Shown: positions 1-5,171 of the stretch, piece by piece | Position numbering within the stretch: position 1 is the stretch's first letter | Layout of the letters: every line of letters starts with the position of its first letter | NCBI GenBank assembly: GCA_003513005.1 | Contig: DOTD01000037.1 | Coordinates: 1 to 8,565 of the forward strand | Direction of reading: 5' to 3' | DNA: 8,565 nucleotides | Origin: Desulfotomaculum sp. | GTDB lineage: Bacteria > Bacillota > Desulfotomaculia > Desulfotomaculales > Nap2-2B | Made by a program: the position numbers and the translations under genes | Notes under the pieces: generated by a model | Database searches by the model: none | Seen by the model: the letters and a program-made list of their open reading frames with translations, nothing else | Told to the model about the DNA's origin: nothing

Positions 1-28
1 CCTTCCACCGCTATTTTCATAATGCAAT

Positions 29-56
29 ATTCGACATCGGATGGTTGGAGTCCTGC
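29..56 (-). promoter_or_regulatory. sigma-H-like promoter with embedded Spo0A-box-like heptamer
   Basis: Read on the minus strand, GCAGGACTC (48-56), a 12-nt spacer and GTCGAAT (29-35) fit the known sigma-H pattern RNAGGAWWW-N11/12-RNNGAAT, except that two of the three W positions are C. The same bases contain TGTCGAA (30-36), the core of the Spo0A box. The promoter points off the left edge. An ATG at 18-20 (minus) opens an M-K-I-A-V-E reading frame but sits only about 8 nt after the -10 element, with no ribosome binding site, so the real start may lie outside the window. Confidence 0.4.
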
Positions 57-80
57 TTTTTTAAAAAATTTTAATCAAAA

Positions 81-126
81 AAAGCGCGGCATTTATTTCT
101 TTTGATGTTGCGTTGGCCGCGCTTTT
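81..126. terminator. bidirectional intrinsic terminator
   Basis: AAAGCGCGGC (81-90) pairs perfectly with GCCGCGCTTT (116-125), giving a GC-rich 10-bp stem with a 25-nt loop. On the plus strand it runs into TTTTATCCTTTT. On the minus strand the stem is followed by eight T residues. It separates the leftward promoter at 29-56 from the RNA unit starting near 272. Confidence 0.6.
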
Positions 127-235
127 ATCCTTTTCTCTATTCAATAGGTGATATTATTAATTTGATAAAGAACATTCTATGTCATGAATTGAAATTAAAT
201 AGGACTGTGAATAGTAACAGATTTTTTTCGGTTAA

Positions 236-268
236 AAAGGAATTTTAAAAAAGAGCGTAGAATATAAT
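236..268 (+). promoter_or_regulatory. sigma-H-like promoter, overlapping TATAAT
   Basis: AAAGGAATT (236-244), 12 nt, then GTAGAAT (257-263) followed by AT match the Bacillus sigma-H consensus RNAGGAWWW-N12-RNNGAATWW at every defined position. A perfect TATAAT (263-268) overlaps the -10 region, but no TTGACA-like -35 lies 16-18 nt upstream, so sigma-H fits better than sigma-A. The start of transcription would be near 270-275. The only thing downstream is the structured non-coding segment ending at the terminators 412-439 and 448-483. Confidence 0.5.
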
Positions 269-411
269 AAAATAGACAAGTGAATATTACAATTTTCGAG
301 CCTTGGAACCTACGGTTAATGACTATGGATCTGAGGCCGCTAGAGTGTAGCCGGAAACAGCTACGCTTCCCGGTGCGGAAAGAAAATTGGCAGGTTTTTA
401 AACGTATTCGG

Positions 412-439
412 GCTGAACTTCTAAAGTTTAGCTTTTTTT
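412..439 (+). terminator. intrinsic terminator 1 of the orphan RNA
   Basis: GCTGAACTT (412-420), loop CTA, then AAGTTTAGC (424-432) form a 9-bp stem with one G-U pair, followed by seven T (433-439). It lies directly after the pseudoknot strand of the putative RNA. Confidence 0.7.
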
Positions 440-447
440 AACCAGTT

Positions 448-483
448 AAAAGCCAGTTGTCTTTTCGGACAACTGGCTTTTTT
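448..483 (+). terminator. intrinsic terminator 2 of the orphan RNA
   Basis: GCCAGTTGTC (452-461) pairs perfectly with GACAACTGGC (468-477) around loop TTTTCG, with four flanking A residues and a T run to 483. This is a very strong terminator only 9 nt after the first. Confidence 0.8.
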
Positions 484-606
484 GCTGCCGTAAGTGTTCT
501 TAAATATCCGCACAAAACGGTCTAAATCTTTGATGATGAAGTTGCTTTTTTTAAGCCGTTGACCTCTGTTGCTCTTTAAGTTTACTTCCCTATTTCCATG
601 TGACTG

Positions 607-637
607 GAGCAGTTTTTAATAAGCTGCTCATTTTTTT
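607..637 (+). terminator. plus-strand terminator-like hairpin
   Basis: GAGCAG (607-612) pairs with CTGCTC (624-629) around an 11-nt AT-rich loop and is followed by A and seven T (631-637). No plus-strand transcript other than read-through from the RNA at 272-483 is evident, so what it ends is unclear. Confidence 0.4.
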
Positions 638-671
638 ATCGCACTGTATAAATTGGGCGGGCAGGCATGGA

Positions 672-710
672 GAAAGGGTAGGGATTCCTTGCGAAATCAC
701 CGACCCTTTC
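672..710. repeat. long imperfect palindrome
   Basis: GAAAGGGT (672-679) pairs with ACCCTTTC (703-710). After one mismatch the stem continues, GGGATT (681-686) with AATC(A)CC (695-701), leaving loop CCTTGCGA. The result is a 14-bp stem with a single bulge. It has no T run on either side, so it is not a classic terminator. It could be an RNA-stabilising 3' hairpin of the SLH gene transcript or a dispersed REP-like unit. Confidence 0.4.
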
Positions 711-744
711 ATGAAACGCGCGATGTTATTAAAAATGTTCCTTC

Positions 745-780
745 TTTCCAGATAACTTTCATAGTTATCTGGAAACTTTT
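745..780. terminator. inverted repeat after the SLH gene
   Basis: TTTCCAGATAACT (745-757) and AGTTATCTGGAAA (763-775) form a perfect 13-bp stem with loop TTCAT, 13 bases past the stop of the leftward SLH gene, where a terminator is expected. The T-rich tail (ACTTTTT, 775-781) is on the plus strand. On the minus strand the tail is not T-rich until about 14 nt later, so leftward termination may be inefficient. Confidence 0.5.
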
Positions 781-787
781 TCACACT

Positions 788-2068
788 TTAACTATCAGTT
801 TCTACTGTTAAACTCAGGTAGGCGCTCCAGTTGCCCGCATCATCGCCCGCTTTAACCTTGAACGTATATTCGGTTCCTTTCTGCAGGCCTGATATGGTGG
901 TCTTATTCATATCAGCGTCCAGGGTTGCCTTTAACGCATTATCCTGGTAGATCCTGTACATGGTTACTTCTTCGTTATCAGCAGCATCCGGCCATTCCAG
1001 GGTGACACTTGTCTTTGTTATGTTGCTGGCCTTAAGTTTGCTTCCCGAAGGCCAGGCCGGGGCTGTAGTGTCGTTATCTTCTTTTGTGGTCACTCTGACG
1101 GAAGGTCCATCCGTGCTCCAGTTCCCAGCCGCGTCCCGCGCCTGGACGGTGAATTTATAATCTTCATCGGCATCTAGTTCGGTAATCTTTGTAGTGCGGG
1201 TTGAATTAACCGTTTTTACTTTATTTGTCCCATCATCGGTGTATGTTATTTTATAGCCGGTAACTTTTGCATTGTCGTCAGCAGGGTCCCATTTGAGTTC
1301 CACGCTGTTTGCGCCAACATTGAACGCGGTGATCTTACTGTCGTTATCCCATGTTGGGGCGGATTCATCATCACCTTCAGTTTGATCGTTATCATCCAGT
1401 GCATAGATGATGATAAAAATCTCCACCCGTTTTATAGCGCAGTTAGGGTTGAAATTGCCATTGGGGTTGCCTTTGATAATTCCCAGTTTATAGAGAGCCA
1501 GGATATACTCGTAGTCTTCATCCGAGATTTGCCCACAGTCGTTAAAGGGGTTGAAATTCAGATCGGATACGGATACCGGTTTCAGTTTCCCGCATTTTTC
1601 CAGGTACTTTCCCAGTAGAACACAGGAGTCCAGACGGCTCATCTGTGCATTTGAATTAAAACGTTTGGGGTTGATGAATTTGTTTTGCGCTGCCCGCTTT
1701 ACACCGCTTTTCGCCCATGCCGGGACGTCGCTGTCTCCGTAAAATGCATTCCCGTCAGTCGGGTTCCAATTTGCTGATTGAATGTTAAATTTCTTTGATA
1801 CAGCCCGGTCGATAAGTGTCGTTGCCTCCGCCTGGGTGCACAGGTTATTGGGACGGAAGGTTCCGTCAGCATATCCGCCCGCAACGCCATTAGCATGCAT
1901 TTTCTCAATCGTCTGCTGCGCCCAGTGGCCTTGAAGGTCAGAGAATTTCACCTGCTTCTTCATGCTTTGCCCATTTGCTTTTGCATTAGCAGTTTTCGCT
2001 ACCGCGTTTCCAACGCCGAATGTGAGCAGTATGGCCAGTGTCAACAATAGCGCAAGGATTTTCTTCAT
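788..2068 (-). CDS. secreted SLH-domain protein with two fibronectin type III domains
   Basis: A 426-residue exported protein, probably anchored non-covalently to secondary cell-wall polymer. I chose the ATG at 2066-2068 because a signal peptide follows directly (K2-K3, hydrophobic 4-20, Ala-rich cleavage zone ending near A24) and GGGAGG lies about 8 nt upstream. The frame is open for 50 more codons upstream, but they look non-coding. Three SLH repeats are visible, about 42-90 (FSDLQGHWA, GYADGTFRP), 108-156 and 173-223 (GNPNGNFNP). The usual TRAE motif is degenerate: TQAE, SRLD and KRVE. An acidic linker (225-236) leads to two FN3 domains (237-328 and 337-424), each ending with AGNWS and opening with APxW. 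No catalytic domain is seen. The role is probably structural or adhesive surface display. The gene stands alone, next to the tRNA-Trp/att site. Confidence 0.88.
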   Translation of the reverse strand: MKKILALLLTLAILLTFGVGNAVAKTANAKANGQSMKKQVKFSDLQGHWAQQTIEKMHANGVAGGYADGTFRPNNLCTQAEATTLIDRAVSKKFNIQSANWNPTDGNAFYGDSDVPAWAKSGVKRAAQNKFINPKRFNSNAQMSRLDSCVLLGKYLEKCGKLKPVSVSDLNFNPFNDCGQISDEDYEYILALYKLGIIKGNPNGNFNPNCAIKRVEIFIIIYALDDNDQTEGDDESAPTWDNDSKITAFNVGANSVELKWDPADDNAKVTGYKITYTDDGTNKVKTVNSTRTTKITELDADEDYKFTVQARDAAGNWSTDGPSVRVTTKEDNDTTAPAWPSGSKLKASNITKTSVTLEWPDAADNEEVTMYRIYQDNALKATLDADMNKTTISGLQKGTEYTFKVKAGDDAGNWSAYLSLTVETDS

Positions 2069-2217
2069 TTTTAGTCCCTCCCTTATGAATTTTGTGGTCT
2101 TATTTAACCAATGCGTTGACCGGCGTAAAAAACATGGGGGTATACTTAAGTCCAAAAAATACCATATGGGCAGGGCTGAAAGGTGACAGTTAGTAACTGC
2201 TTTAGTGGCAAACAACA
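2069..2217 (-). promoter_or_regulatory. upstream region of the SLH gene
   Basis: This stretch should hold the promoter for the leftward SLH gene. The ribosome binding site (GGGAGG, minus) is at about 2075-2082. The best promoter guess is TTTACG, 16 nt, TTAAAT on the minus strand, which is weak. A perfect 13-bp palindrome CAGTTAGTAACTG occupies 2187-2199 and could be an operator. I do not recognise a riboswitch here. Confidence 0.3.
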
Positions 2218-2241
2218 AGCCCCGCAGATCCTTGCGGGGCT
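2218..2241 (-). terminator. terminator of the tRNA-Trp transcript
   Basis: AGCCCCGCA (2218-2226) and TGCGGGGCT (2233-2241) form a perfect 9-bp GC-rich stem with a 6-nt loop. On the minus strand it lies 11 nt past the tRNA 3' end and is followed by a T-rich stretch TTGTTGTTT. This is the normal chromosomal terminator for the tRNA, left behind when the element split the gene. It may also act rightward (TTTGCATTTCTTT). Confidence 0.65.
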
Positions 2242-2252
2242 TTGCATTTCTT

Positions 2253-2297
2253 TGGCAGGGGAGACAGGGATCGAACCCGCAGCCTACGGTTTTGGAG
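2253..2297 (-). other. attL: 3' 45 nt of tRNA-Trp (CCA anticodon), 5' half missing
   Basis: Read on the minus strand, the elements in order are anticodon loop CTCCAAA (2291-2297), 3' anticodon stem ACCGT, variable loop AGGCT, T stem/loop GCGGG-TTCGATC-CCTGT, acceptor CTCCCCT, discriminator G and encoded CCA (2253-2255). Anticodon CCA and G73 identify tRNA-Trp. The bases before the loop (GCGCT) cannot pair with ACCGT, and no D arm or 5' acceptor follows, so tRNA identity stops at the anticodon loop. A 3' tRNA segment beside a tyrosine integrase is the typical attachment-site core. Because the 3' part is on the chromosome side and the element lies to the right, the reconstituted tRNA should be at the right end, outside the window. 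Confidence 0.85.
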
Positions 2298-2329
2298 AGC
2301 GCTAAAAGCCTTTTGGGATATTATTGAAT

Positions 2330-2385
2330 ATACCTGAAAACCTTTGGAAATAAAGGATTGTTGAAAACGGCTTCAGGTATTTTTA
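2330..2385 (+). terminator. hairpin with T run between att core and integrase promoter
   Basis: ATACCTGAA (2330-2338) pairs with TTCAGGTAT (2372-2380), and T2381-T2384 complete a five-T run (2380-2384). Inside lies a second stem CCTTT (2341-2345) / AAAGG (2352-2356). It may block read-through from the chromosome into the integrase operon. Lying about 30 bp from the att core, the repeats could instead be recombinase or accessory-protein binding sites. Confidence 0.4.
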
Positions 2386-2392
2386 TGTTCGA

Positions 2393-2434
2393 TTTTGAAT
2401 ACTTTTGAAAAAAATGTTCCAATAAATGTTCCAA
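2393..2434 (+). repeat. tandem direct repeats upstream of the integrase operon
   Basis: AAATGTTCCAA occurs at 2412-2422 and 2424-2434, a 12-bp period. Just before it, TTTTGAA occurs at 2393-2399 and 2403-2409, a 10-bp period. They lie between the att core and the promoter at 2442-2470, ending 7 bp before its -35 box. Helically phased short repeats here suit arm-type integrase sites or operators for the ribbon-helix-helix protein encoded just downstream. Confidence 0.5.
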
Positions 2435-2441
2435 ATATATC

Positions 2442-2470
2442 TTTACATTACCCACTTATTGTATTACAAT
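2442..2470 (+). promoter_or_regulatory. sigma-A promoter of the RHH-integrase operon
   Basis: TTTACA (2442-2447), a 17-nt spacer and TACAAT (2465-2470) form a good vegetative promoter. Transcription would start near 2477, about 17 nt before the GTG at 2494 and just ahead of its AAGGGGTGAT ribosome binding site (2481-2490). This placement rules out translation from the in-frame ATG at 2395, which lies upstream of the promoter. Confidence 0.7.
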
Positions 2471-2493
2471 ATATATCAAGAAGGGGTGATACC

Positions 2494-2649
2494 GTGAAAG
2501 TAATTAATATCCGGATGCCGGACGAGCTTGTTGAAAAAATTGATCGGGAGGTTGTCAAGCTTCAGGAAAAAACGCCGGGAATAAAAATGAGCAGGTCAGA
2601 CGCGATAAGGCACATTCTTGAACTGCACTTTAAAAAGGGGGCCAAATAA
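2494..2649 (+). CDS. ribbon-helix-helix (CopG/Arc-type) DNA-binding protein
   Basis: A 51-residue protein from GTG at 2494, preceded by AAGGGGTGAT. A longer in-frame start at 2395 is rejected because the promoter and repeats lie inside that extension. The N-terminal strand VINIRMP (3-9), helix starting DELVEKID (10-17), and second helix SRSDAIRHILELHF (33-46) are the classic ribbon-helix-helix layout, in which dimers insert a two-stranded beta ribbon into the major groove. Its stop codon directly abuts the integrase ATG, so the two are co-transcribed and probably translationally coupled. Likely roles are autorepressor of the integrase operon, perhaps acting on the repeats at 2412-2434, or a recombination directionality factor. 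No toxin gene is adjacent, so an antitoxin role is not supported. Confidence 0.75.
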   Translation: MKVINIRMPDELVEKIDREVVKLQEKTPGIKMSRSDAIRHILELHFKKGAK

Positions 2650-3927
2650 ATGCCTTCCGTCGATAAAAAGTATTCAAAAATCGTCAGTAAAGGAACTCAG
2701 GTTGCCTTCCGTGTTCTTTATGACGGTCCTAAAAATGCAGACGGCAGCAGGAATCAAAAGAAGGAAACTATCAGGATAGTCATACCGGCCAGCAAGAAAA
2801 AGCCTGACGATGTACAAGCCTGGATAGATTCTAAGGGCCTGGATAAAGCATTAGATTATGCCAAGAAAAAAGAAAAGGAAGTCAATCAGCCAGGGTATAG
2901 GGAGCCTGTCAAAGAAAGATTTTCTGACCTGGCAGCACGATGGCTTGAATACCGGGCCGGACGCAGCAGGAAGGGCCAACATCAGCCAAAAACAATGTTG
3001 CGGTATAGGCAATTACTTGAACGGATCAATCAATTTCTTGGAAATGATGAAGTAGCATCAATAAACCTTGACCGGGTTGAGGAATTTTATAAATGGCTGA
3101 GTGAGCAGCCGAAAAAGAACCGGAGCGGTGAAGCAAGCGAAGAATATCTATCTCAACAAACACAGTGGCATTATCACCGGGTTTTATATTCTATACTGCA
3201 GTATGCAGTCGAGCGTCAATTACTGCCGAATAATCCTTGTAAGTTCAGAGCACCTCAAGCACCGGTGCAAAAGGAAATTGACAGCTACACAGCAGAAGAA
3301 GTCGCGCTTATAAAGCAATACATGGAAGGGGAATCATTGCAGAATAAAGTATTGGTAAATATTGCCCTGGAAATTGGAGCCCGTGAAGGGGAAATACTTG
3401 CTTTAAAATGGGACGATATTAATTTTGACACCCGCATGGTCAGTATAAATAAATCATGGCAGTATATCCCCGGTGAGCCCTGCTTCGAAAAACCGCCTAA
3501 AAACAAAGCGTCTCTTAGAGATGTAAAACTGTCTGCAAGTACAATATTTCTGTTGAAGCAATTAAAAGGGCATCAAGAGGCCCGAGAAGAGAAAATAGGG
3601 ACTCTGTGGGTAGAATCCGGCGCTGTGTTTACTCAGTGGAACGGGGAACAGATACACGCTATATATGCCTCTCAATACTGGCATGATTTTATAAGAAAAA
3701 CCGGGTTACCGGCGAAAAATTTCCATTGCCTCCGCCATAGCTGTATTTCGCTTTTGTTGTCGAAGGGAGCGCCTGTTCTTGAAGTGGCTCATATGGTTGG
3801 TCATGCCGACGCTAATATGATCTGGAAGAGATACGGCCATGCAATCGAAAAGGCGCAGTTTGAAGGCAGCAGTATAATGGAAAAACTTATGAATAAGCAA
3901 CCAGAGCAGTTAAGAAAGAAAGGATAA
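2650..3927 (+). CDS. int: tyrosine recombinase (site-specific integrase)
   Basis: A 425-residue integrase that would cut and rejoin the tRNA-Trp att sites to integrate and excise the element. Domains in order are a lysine-rich arm-binding-like region (about 1-80), SAM-like core-binding domain (about 88-195) and catalytic domain (about 210-405). The catalytic set is complete: R245 in GAREGE, a candidate beta-hairpin lysine near K286 (KNKASLRDV), H359 and R362 in FHCLRH, H385 in VGH, and nucleophile Y395 in KRYGHA. The length is typical of ICE/phage integrases of the Tn916/lambda-like type. The ATG follows the stop of the RHH gene with no gap, and an AAGGGGG element inside that gene serves as ribosome binding site. 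The neighbouring att core and the excisionase-like gene at 5360-5593 support its role. No truncation is seen. Confidence 0.96.
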   Translation: MPSVDKKYSKIVSKGTQVAFRVLYDGPKNADGSRNQKKETIRIVIPASKKKPDDVQAWIDSKGLDKALDYAKKKEKEVNQPGYREPVKERFSDLAARWLEYRAGRSRKGQHQPKTMLRYRQLLERINQFLGNDEVASINLDRVEEFYKWLSEQPKKNRSGEASEEYLSQQTQWHYHRVLYSILQYAVERQLLPNNPCKFRAPQAPVQKEIDSYTAEEVALIKQYMEGESLQNKVLVNIALEIGAREGEILALKWDDINFDTRMVSINKSWQYIPGEPCFEKPPKNKASLRDVKLSASTIFLLKQLKGHQEAREEKIGTLWVESGAVFTQWNGEQIHAIYASQYWHDFIRKTGLPAKNFHCLRHSCISLLLSKGAPVLEVAHMVGHADANMIWKRYGHAIEKAQFEGSSIMEKLMNKQPEQLRKKG

Positions 3928-3947
3928 TGAGCAGGAATTATTAAGGG

Positions 3948-3969
3948 GCGTCCATAAGGGCGCTTTTTT
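3948..3969 (+). terminator. intrinsic terminator of the integrase operon
   Basis: GCGTCC (3948-3953), loop ATAA, GGGCGC (3958-3963) and six T (3964-3969) lie 20 nt after the integrase stop. It sits in the narrow gap between two convergent genes. On the minus strand the T run is missing. Confidence 0.75.
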
Positions 3970-3978
3970 GGTTCTTCT

Positions 3979-5025
3979 TTACTTTTCATTTATTAGTATC
4001 GTTATTCGATTTTCAACCTGCTTTTCCCCTGTTATACCTTTTTCGAACAAGGTATCGATTTGATCTGATAGCCAACTTTCATTTATCGTTTTAAATTGTT
4101 GAAGCAATTTTTCTTTCAACTCTTTATTTCGGATTTTTCGAGTATTGTGCTTACTTTTACATTTACTACTACAAAAACGCTGTTTCTTTAATCTATCAGC
4201 AAAAAACCAGGTACCGCATTGTTCTTCTTCGCACTGGCGAAATTCTTTATTACTATCAGTAACAGTGTGAGAATAGGCTAAATCAATCAAAAGATGAAGG
4301 CCTTCCCCCTCAAAAACGATACCATGACCATCTCCAAGGTAAGCAACTTTACAGTTAATATCAATATCAAAAGTATAGGGCTGTACTTTATACGTGTGGT
4401 ACATATATAAACGGCTGATATATTCGAGGACAAAAATCAACGGTTCAACCTTATAGAGATTTTCTTTATAAATATACCACCAGTCAGTACCGACTTCTAA
4501 GATCCCACCGTCTTCTTGTTTTTCATATACTTCCCAGCAATCCTTACTAAAACCACTTGTTCCCGGTGAAGCGGCAAGGAAGACTTTATCTATTTCTGGC
4601 CATATAGATAAAAAACCAAAATCATAAATAAAGTTTTCTACATATTGAGTTAAAAGATCCTGGTATTCTTGAGCAATATTTGCCCAAAGAAAATAATCTT
4701 CATCAGAAAAAAACAATTTTTTGCACTCAAATGTCCTTAGCATATACCTGTCGTCTAATGATTTTTCTTCAAATCTACCTGCTTTCTTAAGTATTTCCCC
4801 TATCTCAAAAACCCTACCTATTATATCCTTGCAAAAACCGTCTTCAAACGGAAGATATGTAGTTTTAGAATCCCTGGCTATGAAGCAAGTAAGACCGGTG
4901 TGCGCTGTTGGAAATTCCTTTCTTAGTACTTCAGGAATTACCCAGAAGAATTTCTTTGTGCTCAAATTATCAGCTTTTAAGCAAGATATTTTGAGGTTAG
5001 GAATGTGAAAAATTTTATTTATCAA
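3979..5025 (-). CDS. uncharacterised protein with C-terminal CGNR-like zinc finger (probable cargo)
   Basis: A 348-residue protein I cannot assign to a function. The start is TTG at 5023-5025, chosen for the strong AAAGGAGG (5033-5040, minus) 7 nt upstream. The C-terminal part has C265-x4-C270-x14-C285-x3-C289, in the form RQCEEEQC...RFCSSKC, followed by a basic stretch (K290-K301). This resembles the CGNR/treble-clef-type finger that ends many bacterial proteins of unknown role and probably binds nucleic acid. The N-terminal 260 residues are rich in aromatic residues, with no signal peptide or clear membrane segment. The gene runs against its neighbours and is visibly more AT-rich than the integrase and primase genes. 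Sitting between the integrase and the regulatory operon, it looks like a separately acquired accessory gene. A role in defence or regulation is possible but only inferred. Confidence 0.8.
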   Translation of the reverse strand: MINKIFHIPNLKISCLKADNLSTKKFFWVIPEVLRKEFPTAHTGLTCFIARDSKTTYLPFEDGFCKDIIGRVFEIGEILKKAGRFEEKSLDDRYMLRTFECKKLFFSDEDYFLWANIAQEYQDLLTQYVENFIYDFGFLSIWPEIDKVFLAASPGTSGFSKDCWEVYEKQEDGGILEVGTDWWYIYKENLYKVEPLIFVLEYISRLYMYHTYKVQPYTFDIDINCKVAYLGDGHGIVFEGEGLHLLIDLAYSHTVTDSNKEFRQCEEEQCGTWFFADRLKKQRFCSSKCKSKHNTRKIRNKELKEKLLQQFKTINESWLSDQIDTLFEKGITGEKQVENRITILINEK

Positions 5026-5113
5026 TTAGAGGCCTCCTTTAAAAATAATTTTTTTGATCTAAAATATGTATCGCTTGTGCCCGTGTACAGGAATACCAAT
5101 ATCAATCATAATA

Positions 5114-5143
5114 ACTATAACGCCATTACTTATAAGGCGTCAA
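5114..5143 (-). promoter_or_regulatory. promoter of the zinc-finger gene with dyad operator candidate
   Basis: On the minus strand, TTGACG (5138-5143) is followed after 17-18 nt by TTATAG/TATAGT (5114-5120). The dyad ACGCC (5120-5124) / GGCGT (5136-5140), with an 11-nt spacer, spans the whole region between -35 and -10, the usual position of a repressor operator. The region is shared with the divergent operon starting at 5172, so one regulator could act on both. The transcript would have a leader of about 80 nt. Confidence 0.5.
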
Positions 5144-5171
5144 TAAAAATTTAAACGAGAGGTGGGTCTCA

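Larger units (their letters stand above)
272..483 (+). ncRNA. candidate orphan structured non-coding RNA
   Basis: No plausible ORF lies between the promoter at 236-268 and the tandem terminators. Pairing by hand gives a compact fold. An 8-bp closing stem CAATTTTC (290-297) / GAAAATTG (382-389) encloses GCCTT (300-304) / GAGGC (333-337), CCGC (337-340) / GCGG (375-378) and a 9-bp hairpin 343-351 / 360-368 with loop CGGAAACA. AACCT (307-311), inside the closing stem, can pair with AGGTT (392-396) outside it, forming a pseudoknot. The RNA would be about 168 nt if it stops at the first terminator, or 212 nt at the second. No downstream gene in the same direction starts for about 2 kb, so a riboswitch role is unlikely. 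The length and sporulation-type promoter bring to mind the clostridial raiA RNA class, but I cannot confirm that from memory of its consensus. Confidence 0.5.
484..787. other. gene-free gap with three hairpins
   Basis: I see no convincing gene in these 304 bases. The stretch 484-606 shows nothing beyond AT-rich sequence. The right half holds three palindromic structures, listed separately (607-637, 672-710, 745-780). A leftward GTG-started frame of 64 codons (590-784) runs through two of the hairpins and has no family resemblance, so I do not call it. Confidence 0.5.

Noticed and set aside
1..20. Start of a leftward gene (ATG at 18-20, M-K-I-A-V-E)
   Set aside because: Only six codons are visible, there is no ribosome binding site, and the start sits almost on top of the predicted transcription start. 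It is too little to call.
1..74. Tail of a rightward gene ending in TAA at 72-74
   Set aside because: The 23 visible residues show no family signal, and the leftward sigma-H-like promoter overlaps them.
290..400. Known riboswitch (c-di-GMP, cobalamin, SAM, T-box)
   Set aside because: The hallmark conserved blocks of these classes are absent, and no plus-strand gene follows for the RNA to regulate.
590..784. Leftward 64-codon frame with GTG start after the SLH gene
   Set aside because: It runs through the 745-775 inverted repeat and the 672-710 palindrome, has no ribosome binding site ahead of it and no recognisable domain, and the region reads as a transcript-end zone.
2069..2218. Fifty-codon N-terminal extension of the SLH protein
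   Set aside because: The internal ATG at 2066-2068 has GGGAGG upstream and starts a textbook signal peptide. The extension would place a signal sequence in mid-protein.
2253..2325. Complete tRNA gene on the minus strand
   Set aside because: Only the 3' half is present. The bases before the anticodon loop cannot form the anticodon stem, and no D arm or 5' acceptor strand exists.
2395..2493. Longer ATG start for the RHH protein
   Set aside because: The extension contains the -35/-10 promoter and the 11-bp direct repeats, whereas GTG 2494 has a good ribosome binding site and begins exactly at the RHH fold.
2494..3927. Toxin-antitoxin pair with the RHH protein as antitoxin
   Set aside because: The gene coupled to it is a complete tyrosine integrase, and no small toxin-like gene is adjacent.
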